DNA from: a bacterium
GTDB lineage: Bacteria; SZUA-79; Acidulodesulfobacterales; Acidulodesulfobacteraceae
Length of the DNA: 7,617 nucleotides
Assembly (NCBI GenBank): GCA_021794335.1
Contig: JAJYQZ010000013.1
Location: forward strand, 1-7,617
Direction: 5' to 3'
The notes beneath the pieces are model-generated. The model saw nothing but the letters and a program-made list of their open reading frames with translations. It made no database searches and was not told the origin of the DNA. The position numbers and the translations under genes were made by a program. Each line of letters opens with the position of its first letter. The first letter of the stretch is position 1. This document shows, piece after piece, positions 1 through 4,403 of the stretch.

Positions 1-433
1 AAGCGGGTTTTTTAATTAAAGATTTTATTGCCAGATTAATCCTTTTATAATTCGCAATTTTATTATTTTTAATTAGAATATTAAATTCGGGGCGGATTAT
101 ATCTATTTTATCTATGGTTATTTTTCTCCGGAAAAAATTTAACGGACCGAAAAAAAGGTTAATATCTTTAATGTAGGCAACATCCTTAACGCCCACTCCC
201 TTTATAACGACCTGGGGCGCAAAAATAGATATTTTTAATGTTTCGATTTTAACCTGTTTGTGCAGGGTTTCGGTCAAATAAAAGGAGGCATAACTTTTAA
301 TCTTTGATGCAAAATAGGGCGATGTAATAAAAAATATTATCGATGCGGAAAACAGAACGATAGATAATAAAAAAATTAATACGATAAGGCTAAATCTCTT
401 TCTAACTAACCGGCATAGAGATTTTAATTTCAT
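1..433 (-). CDS. AsmA/TamB-like envelope protein, N-terminal part (runs off the left edge)
   Basis: An open frame of 144 codons starts at ATG 433-431 and continues past position 1. An in-frame stop at 460-458 and the lack of ATG, GTG or TTG codons between make this ATG the first usable start, although no clear Shine-Dalgarno precedes it. The product begins with a basic segment (K2, K4, R8, R11, K12, R13), then one hydrophobic helix at about residues 15-37, then a region exported to the periplasm. Residues about 60-125 (VKIETLKISIF, VVIKGVGVKDV, KITIDKIDIIRPEFNILI) show the repeating beta pattern seen at the N-terminus of AsmA, TamB and DUF748 proteins. Those are large inner-membrane-anchored proteins linked to outer-membrane lipid transport or assembly. 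It lies 43 bp after the response regulator on the same strand, so co-transcription is plausible. The family is assigned from pattern only; which member it is cannot be told without the C-terminus. Confidence 0.65.
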   Translation of the reverse strand, partial: MKLKSLCRLVRKRFSLIVLIFLLSIVLFSASIIFFITSPYFASKIKSYASFYLTETLHKQVKIETLKISIFAPQVVIKGVGVKDVAYIKDINLFFGPLNFFRRKITIDKIDIIRPEFNILIKNNKIANYKRINLAIKSLIKKPA

Positions 434-476
434 ATAATTAATAAGACGGATATATTTTTAGAGTTTTAAATTTAAT

Positions 477-1199
477 TCAAATTTCTTCATCTATAAACTT
501 ATAACCTGCCCCCCTTATAGTTTCGATAAATTTAATCGACTCGTCTATTTCGATATTAGACCTTAGCCTTCTTATATGAACATCGACCGTTCTCGGTTCG
601 ACAAATGAATTGTTTCCCCATACATTGTCAAGGAGTTTTTCACGCGAAAATACATCCCCTGCATATGTCATCAAAAAAATAAGGATTTTAAATTCGATCG
701 GGCTCAGTTTTATTTCTCTGCTTTTTACTATTACGCTATGTTTGGTAACATTTACGCTGATATTCTTAAACTTAAATTCTTGAGAAGCAGGGGTTAGCGT
801 ATTTACTTTTTGAGGAAGCGTTCTTTTAAAAATGGCCCTGATGCGGGCTAAAAGTTCGTTAATCGAAAACGGCTTAATCATATAATCTTCGGCGCCTGCT
901 TCAAAGCCCAAAACCTTATCGACCTCTTCCTGCTTTGCGGATAAAAACATGACGGGAATCAGGGATAGATATTTATTTTGCTTTATTCTTTTGCAGACCT
1001 CGTAACCATTAATGTCTGGAAGCATGAGGTCAAGAATGATGAGGTCGGGTTTAACCACTTCCGCGATTTTAATACCGTCAAACCCGTTAAAAGCAAATTC
1101 TATATTATAACCTTCTTTTGCAAGATTGTATTTTAAAAGCTCGACCAAATCGGATTCGTCATCCACGATTAAGATATTCGCTTTAATTTCCGGGATCAA
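477..1199 (-). CDS. OmpR/PhoB-family two-component response regulator, TTG start
   Basis: A 240-residue, full-length DNA-binding response regulator. The receiver domain spans residues about 7-124: acidic pair D13-D14, phosphoacceptor D57 in ILDLMLP, S87 in the FLSAK switch position where Thr is common, and K109 followed by P110. The winged-helix domain spans about 140-238, with the recognition-helix region EPRTVDVHIRRLRSNIE (201-217) and the wing RGAGYKF (229-235). It should bind DNA as a phosphorylation-dependent dimer in the cytoplasm. The start is TTG at 1199-1197, preceded by GGAG with 7-nt spacing; the nearest upstream ATG is out of frame. No histidine kinase gene is adjacent, so it is an orphan within this window. 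It lies downstream of the efflux channel gene on the same strand but is separated by 387 bp with a repeat and its own candidate promoter. PhoB-like architecture does not prove phosphate control, and its targets are unknown. Confidence 0.93.
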   Translation of the reverse strand: MIPEIKANILIVDDESDLVELLKYNLAKEGYNIEFAFNGFDGIKIAEVVKPDLIILDLMLPDINGYEVCKRIKQNKYLSLIPVMFLSAKQEEVDKVLGFEAGAEDYMIKPFSINELLARIRAIFKRTLPQKVNTLTPASQEFKFKNISVNVTKHSVIVKSREIKLSPIEFKILIFLMTYAGDVFSREKLLDNVWGNNSFVEPRTVDVHIRRLRSNIEIDESIKFIETIRGAGYKFIDEEI

Positions 1200-1206
1200 A
1201 TTTAAT

Positions 1207-1210
1207 CTCC
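1207..1210 (-). promoter_or_regulatory. Ribosome binding site deciding the TTG start of the response regulator
   Basis: Reading the minus strand, GGAG lies 7 nt before TTG at 1199-1197. This spacing is good, and no ATG or GTG in the correct frame competes with it. The Shine-Dalgarno therefore supports a TTG initiation codon. Confidence 0.65.
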
Positions 1211-1223
1211 GAATTCATTATGG

Positions 1224-1258
1224 AGCGGGAATAGGACTTAAACCATAAAACCCCCGCT
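1224..1258 (-). other. Stem-loop in the response-regulator leader
   Basis: A 6-bp GC-rich inverted repeat, AGCGGG (1224-1229) and CCCGCT (1253-1258), encloses a 23-nt loop. On the minus strand it sits just upstream of the GGAG site and could affect access to it. On the plus strand it is followed by TTTTTC and would resemble an intrinsic terminator, but no plus-strand gene lies to its left. The structure may be incidental. Confidence 0.3.
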
Positions 1259-1304
1259 TTTTCAAAGAATTTTAAATGTGGTAATTGTTAAGCTATTTGA
1301 GTAA

Positions 1305-1333
1305 ATGTTACTATCTTTTTATTACTAAGTCAA
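1305..1333 (-). promoter_or_regulatory. Candidate sigma70-type promoter for the response regulator
   Basis: On the minus strand, TTGACT (1333-1328) is followed after 17 nt by TAACAT (1310-1305), matching the -35 and -10 consensus at 5/6 and 4/6. Transcription would start near 1298, giving a leader of about 100 nt. I saw no recognisable Pho box or other operator. The AT-rich background makes chance matches common. Confidence 0.4.
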
Positions 1334-1350
1334 GTTTTAATTAATTTCCC

Positions 1351-1532
1351 AAATTTGCCGATAGAAATTAATAAATTGACCTCAAAAGCTTAAAGACTCT
1401 GGATTCCTGCTTTCGCAGGAATGACACCCGTTGGGTTAAAGTTTAAATTCCATTATCGTCATTCCCGCGAAAGCGGGAATCCAGTATTTACATATAAAAG
1501 AAACATCTAAATATTTTCTATTGCAAAATTAA
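1351..1532. repeat. Composite palindromic repeat element, copy 1 (MITE-like or BIME-like)
   Basis: The core at 1399-1484 has two facing 27-bp arms (1399-1425 and 1458-1484) around a 32-bp spacer (1426-1457). Each arm contains a 20-bp hairpin, ATTCCCGCGAAAGCGGGAAT at 1461-1480 and a variant at 1403-1422 with T1408 and A1417. These two changes pair with each other, so the hairpin is kept. The right flank 1485-1532 is identical to that of copy 2 and ends in TTTCTATTGCAAAATTAA. A decayed match to the opposite outer arm may lie at 1351-1370. The core is 84/86 identical to copy 2 when one copy is reverse-complemented. It contains no protein gene, so any movement would depend on an enzyme encoded elsewhere. 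The left boundary is uncertain. Confidence 0.85.
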
Positions 1533-1586
1533 GGTAATTCCCCTTTTCTTAACTTCTACCGATATAAATCCATTGCAAATTTAAAT

Positions 1587-3026
1587 CTAAACATTTTGCT
1601 TAAGCCCCATACCGAGCGCATTATATATATCTATAATGTCTTCCTGCAAAAGCAGATTCTGATTTATCAGGTTGTATTTCGCGTTTAGCAGGTTTAATTT
1701 ATATGTTAAATATGTTATCCGGCCGGCAATGCCCGTCCTGTACTGCACCTTGTAAATACGAAACAGTTTTGAGGAGTAGGCAAGATTATTTTCATAGCTC
1801 TTTAAAGTTTTAAAATCTCTTTTATAAGAGGCAAGAGCGCTGTCTGTTTCGCTGAACGCATTGATTATCGTGTTTCTATAATTAAGCACGGCCTGTTCGT
1901 ATTGAAGTTTAGACCTTTCATAAATGCTTATATTTTTCTTGTAATTAAACAAGGGCGCCAGAATATTTAAACCAAAGCTCCATACGCTGTTTGCATCAGC
2001 AATAAAATTATTTAGGCTAAAACTTGCATAGCCATATTCGCCCGTGAGGCTAAATACGGGAAAAAAATTGGCAAGGCTTGCTTTTTTAGCATAAGCATAA
2101 GATAATACATTATATTCCGCTTCTTTAACATCGGGTCTTTTAGTCAGTATCAGCGAAGGAATGTTCGGAGGTATTAATCTGATATAATTTATATTATTAA
2201 AGCCGTTAAAGTTATATTCTTTTGTTTTTTTTCCGATTTTAAATTTTTCGGGGTATTTTCCTAAATAATAAGCCAGCGTATTTTGTGTAATCTCTTTTAG
2301 TTTTATAGAATTATTTAATTCGGTTTTTATCGCCTCGAGAGCAATTTTTGCATCTAAGGCGGGTTCACCGTTTATAAGCCCGTCTTTATACTGAACTAAA
2401 TTAATCTTTAAAATTTCTTTTTCGGCAAGGTATTGCTTTTTTAAATTCTTGATTCCTGAATTAAGAGCAATTATCTGGAAATAGGACTGGGTAACATTGC
2501 TAATGAGCGTTAATTTTATAACATCTGCGTCTTCCTTGGAAACCGAAACATTTGCTTTAGCTTGATTGACCGTATTGTTAATTTGATGCCATACATCTAA
2601 CTCGTAAGAGGCGTTTAGCCCTGCCTGATTTAAATTATAGATAATTGGGGATGTGGACGCCCCTCTGGAGGATATGGAAGATTCATAACCTGGCAATTTA
2701 TTTCTTGAACTAGCGTAGCTAAAATTAATATCAGGAAATAAATTAGATTCGTTTTGGGATACATAGGTTTTTGCAACCTGAATGTTTTTTACGGCAATCA
2801 GATAATTTAAATTATTCTTAAGGGATTTGCTGATCAGGGTGTTAAGTTCTTTATCTTTAAAGTTTTTCCACCAGTCGTTTTTTATGGGATAACCCCGGGT
2901 TTTAACCGAATATTTAAATTTCTCCGGTATTTTTACCGAAACTCTTTTTGGTGCGGCATATAAGGCGCACCCGCTAAAAAAAAGCGATAAACCCAGATAA
3001 ATTAAAATTATAAATTTCCTTTTCAT
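1587..3026 (-). CDS. NodT-family outer-membrane efflux lipoprotein (TolC/OprM-like channel)
   Basis: A 479-residue protein, normal for the family. Residues 1-20 form a lipoprotein signal peptide: KRK, a hydrophobic stretch, then FFSGC with Cys20 as the probable lipidated residue. Family signatures follow: DWWKNFKDKELNTLISKSL (51-69), YELDVWHQINNTVNQAKANV (141-160), the TKRPDV...AKKASLANFFPVFSLTG region (295-329), APLFNYKK (357-364) and NALGMG (469-474). The two-fold repeat of alpha-helical hairpins with beta-barrel strands near 100-145 and 322-362 is typical. It should form the trimeric outer-membrane duct for the adaptor and RND pump encoded on the opposite strand just upstream. The start is ATG at 3026 with only a weak Shine-Dalgarno, and the stop is TAG. 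The divergent orientation relative to its partner genes is less usual than one operon. The gene is bracketed by two repeat copies that may explain this. Confidence 0.93.
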   Translation of the reverse strand: MKRKFIILIYLGLSLFFSGCALYAAPKRVSVKIPEKFKYSVKTRGYPIKNDWWKNFKDKELNTLISKSLKNNLNYLIAVKNIQVAKTYVSQNESNLFPDINFSYASSRNKLPGYESSISSRGASTSPIIYNLNQAGLNASYELDVWHQINNTVNQAKANVSVSKEDADVIKLTLISNVTQSYFQIIALNSGIKNLKKQYLAEKEILKINLVQYKDGLINGEPALDAKIALEAIKTELNNSIKLKEITQNTLAYYLGKYPEKFKIGKKTKEYNFNGFNNINYIRLIPPNIPSLILTKRPDVKEAEYNVLSYAYAKKASLANFFPVFSLTGEYGYASFSLNNFIADANSVWSFGLNILAPLFNYKKNISIYERSKLQYEQAVLNYRNTIINAFSETDSALASYKRDFKTLKSYENNLAYSSKLFRIYKVQYRTGIAGRITYLTYKLNLLNAKYNLINQNLLLQEDIIDIYNALGMGLKQNV

Positions 3027-3041
3027 TTTTATAAAAATTTA

Positions 3042-3070
3042 TTGACCTGAAATTAAATTTGTTATATTCT
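3042..3070 (+). promoter_or_regulatory. Candidate promoter for the adaptor-RND operon
   Basis: TTGACC (3042-3047), 17 nt, then TATTCT (3065-3070) match the sigma70 consensus at 5/6 and 4/6. Transcription would start near 3077, giving a leader of about 230 nt that contains all of repeat copy 2. A second, weaker possibility lies inside the repeat flank: TTTACA at 3219-3224, 17 nt, then AATATT at 3242-3247. Neither is proven. Confidence 0.4.
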
Positions 3071-3072
3071 AA

Positions 3073-3101
3073 ATTATACTGACTATAAAGTCATATTGCA
3101 A
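3073..3101 (-). promoter_or_regulatory. Candidate promoter for the efflux channel gene
   Basis: On the minus strand, TTGCAA (3101-3096) is followed after 17 nt by a perfect TATAAT (3078-3073). The predicted start near 3066 gives a leader of about 40 nt before ATG 3026. It overlaps the opposite-facing candidate promoter at 3042-3070, so the two may compete for RNA polymerase. Confidence 0.5.
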
Positions 3102-3102
3102 T

Positions 3103-3266
3103 CTTTAATTTTGCAATAGAAATTTATTTTCTGGATTCCCGCTTTCGCGGGAATGACGATAATGGAATTTAAACTTTAACCCAACGGGTGTCATTCCCGC
3201 GAAAGCGGGAATCCAGTATTTACATATAAAAGAAACATCTAAATATTTTCTATTGCAAAATTAAAG
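3103..3266. repeat. Composite palindromic repeat element, copy 2 (MITE-like or BIME-like)
   Basis: The outer arms are a perfect 20-bp inverted repeat, CTTTAATTTTGCAATAGAAA at 3103-3122 and its reverse complement at 3247-3266. Inside lie perfect 27-bp inner arms (3131-3157 and 3190-3216) around a 32-bp spacer (3158-3189). Each inner arm folds on itself into an 8-bp stem with a 4-nt loop (3135-3154 and 3193-3212); the right one has a GAAA loop on the plus strand. Positions 3190-3264 are identical, in the same direction, to 1458-1532, whereas the spacer is the exact reverse complement of 1426-1457. The element sits between the divergent genes, probably in the leader of the adaptor mRNA. No transposase is nearby. 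Confidence 0.88.
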
Positions 3267-3296
3267 GCAATATAAAAAATTAATTACGATTGAGCT

Positions 3297-3300
3297 GGAG
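3297..3300 (+). promoter_or_regulatory. Ribosome binding site of the adaptor gene
   Basis: GGAG lies 8 nt before ATG 3309. This supports that start, which also gives the complete N-terminal membrane anchor. Confidence 0.7.
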
Positions 3301-3308
3301 CCGGATTT

Positions 3309-4403
3309 ATGTTAAAGCGTTTTTTACTGACATTTATCGTTTTACTGATTATATTTGGCGGATTGTTTGGATATAAAGCTTACAAGGACCACGAAATGCA
3401 AATGGCTATGACGGCGCGCAAATATCCGCCCGCATATGTATCTGCGGCTTTATCGAAAATCGGCGGCTGGCAGCCGTATATAAGGACGATAGGTAATATA
3501 GTATCCGTTAATTCGGTAAATGTAACCACCCAGGTCCCGGGACAGGTGGTAGGCATATATTTCGGTTCGGGCGAGTTCGTTAAAAAGAATAAAATTCTCG
3601 TCAAATTAGATGATTCCCTCCAGCTTGCCCAGCTTCAACAATATAAATCACAATTAATAGCAAACAAATTTAACTATGAGCAATACAAAAAAGCATATAA
3701 AAAACATGCCGTATCTAAAGCATCTTATATTCAGATGCTATCCGCATTAAGGCAAAATGAATCATTAATTAAACAAACCGAGGTTACGCTGCAAAATATG
3801 ACTATCAGAGCGCCTTTTACCGGTGTAGTAGGGATAAGGGATGCCGGCTTCGTAAATTTAGGCCAGTATATCACTCCAGGCGCCAATATTATTTCTCTAT
3901 ATTCCGTCAACCCTATATATGTGGATTTTACAATGCCCCAAAACGATTTAAGCAGACTGAAAGTTAATCAGAAAATAGACATTAGCGTAGATTCATATCA
4001 CGGTAAAATATTTACCTGCATAATAAAAACAATAAGCGTTAATGTCAACAATGTTTCCCGCAATATAACCGTCAGGGCGGAGACGAGCAATCCGAATATG
4101 ATTTTAAGGCCGGGTATGTTTGTAACGGGGAGCGTTTTACTGCCCGCAATACGCAATGTAATTACGGTGCCTGCAACCGCCGTGACATATAATCCTTACG
4201 GAGATTTCGTTTATGTCGTGACGAAAAAGAACGGCGAATATATAGCAAATACAGACTATGTGACGGTTGGGGACCAGAGGAACGGCGAGGCGGTTATATC
4301 CAAAGGCTTAAAAGCCGGCGAGACGGTTGTCACGGCAGGACAGGTTAAACTAAGAAACGGCGCCGAAGTAATCATCGAAAAAAGCCAGGGGAATTCAAAA
4401 TGA
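3309..4403 (+). CDS. RND efflux periplasmic adaptor (membrane fusion protein, HlyD/AcrA family)
   Basis: A 364-residue adaptor linking the inner-membrane pump to the outer-membrane channel. An N-terminal hydrophobic helix at about residues 5-22 has no lipobox Cys, so it is probably an uncleaved anchor rather than a lipoprotein. The first lipoyl half is near 66-101 (VNVTTQVPGQVVGIYFGSGEF). A short alpha-helical hairpin follows at about 104-164, with its tip at KKHAVSKASY (131-140), then the second lipoyl half TIRAPFTGVVGIRDAGFVNL (165-184). The beta-barrel is at about 200-280 (PIYVDFTMPQ, ILRPGMFVTGSV) and the membrane-proximal domain at about 283-358 (VPATAV, GLKAGETVVTAGQVKLRNGA). Its stop codon overlaps the RND start in ATGA, indicating translational coupling and use with that pump. 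The hairpin tip aligns with the usual channel-contact site, but the conserved Arg and Leu positions appear to be replaced by other residues. Confidence 0.93.
   Translation: MLKRFLLTFIVLLIIFGGLFGYKAYKDHEMQMAMTARKYPPAYVSAALSKIGGWQPYIRTIGNIVSVNSVNVTTQVPGQVVGIYFGSGEFVKKNKILVKLDDSLQLAQLQQYKSQLIANKFNYEQYKKAYKKHAVSKASYIQMLSALRQNESLIKQTEVTLQNMTIRAPFTGVVGIRDAGFVNLGQYITPGANIISLYSVNPIYVDFTMPQNDLSRLKVNQKIDISVDSYHGKIFTCIIKTISVNVNNVSRNITVRAETSNPNMILRPGMFVTGSVLLPAIRNVITVPATAVTYNPYGDFVYVVTKKNGEYIANTDYVTVGDQRNGEAVISKGLKAGETVVTAGQVKLRNGAEVIIEKSQGNSK
4387..4391 (+). promoter_or_regulatory. Ribosome binding site of the RND gene inside the adaptor gene
   Basis: AGGGG, inside the last codons of the adaptor gene, is 8 nt before ATG 4400. 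Together with the ATGA overlap it fixes the RND start and suggests coupled translation of the two subunits. Confidence 0.7.

Larger units (their letters stand above)
1200..1586. other. 387-bp intergenic gap between the response regulator and the efflux channel gene
   Basis: This gap holds, from left to right, the regulator's ribosome binding site and leader stem-loop, its candidate promoter (1305-1333), repeat copy 1 (about 1351-1532), and an AT-rich tail to the stop codon of the channel gene. No open frame here looks like a gene. No terminator with a T tract follows the channel gene on the minus strand; the repeat's hairpins, about 55 bp beyond its stop codon, are the only strong structure available to end or protect that transcript. 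Confidence 0.6.

Noticed and set aside
1183..1218. 11-codon ATG ORF overlapping the response-regulator start, as a leader peptide gene
   Set aside because: It is out of frame, has no ribosome binding site of its own, and could easily arise by chance. It is mentioned only as a possible competitor.
1224..1263. Intrinsic terminator on the plus strand (GC stem followed by TTTTTC)
   Set aside because: All genes to its left are on the minus strand, so no plus-strand transcript needs it. It is kept only as a possible leader stem on the minus strand.
1200..1300. Riboswitch in the response-regulator leader
   Set aside because: Apart from one 6-bp stem I could not match the conserved core of any riboswitch class I know.
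1399..1484. CRISPR-like repeat-spacer-repeat arrangement
   Set aside because: Only two arms are present per locus and they face each other instead of being direct repeats. The spacer is reused at the second locus, and no cas gene is present.
3380..3604. Minus-strand 74-codon frame inside the adaptor gene
   Set aside because: It is fully antisense to a well-supported adaptor gene and its translation shows no coherent domain.
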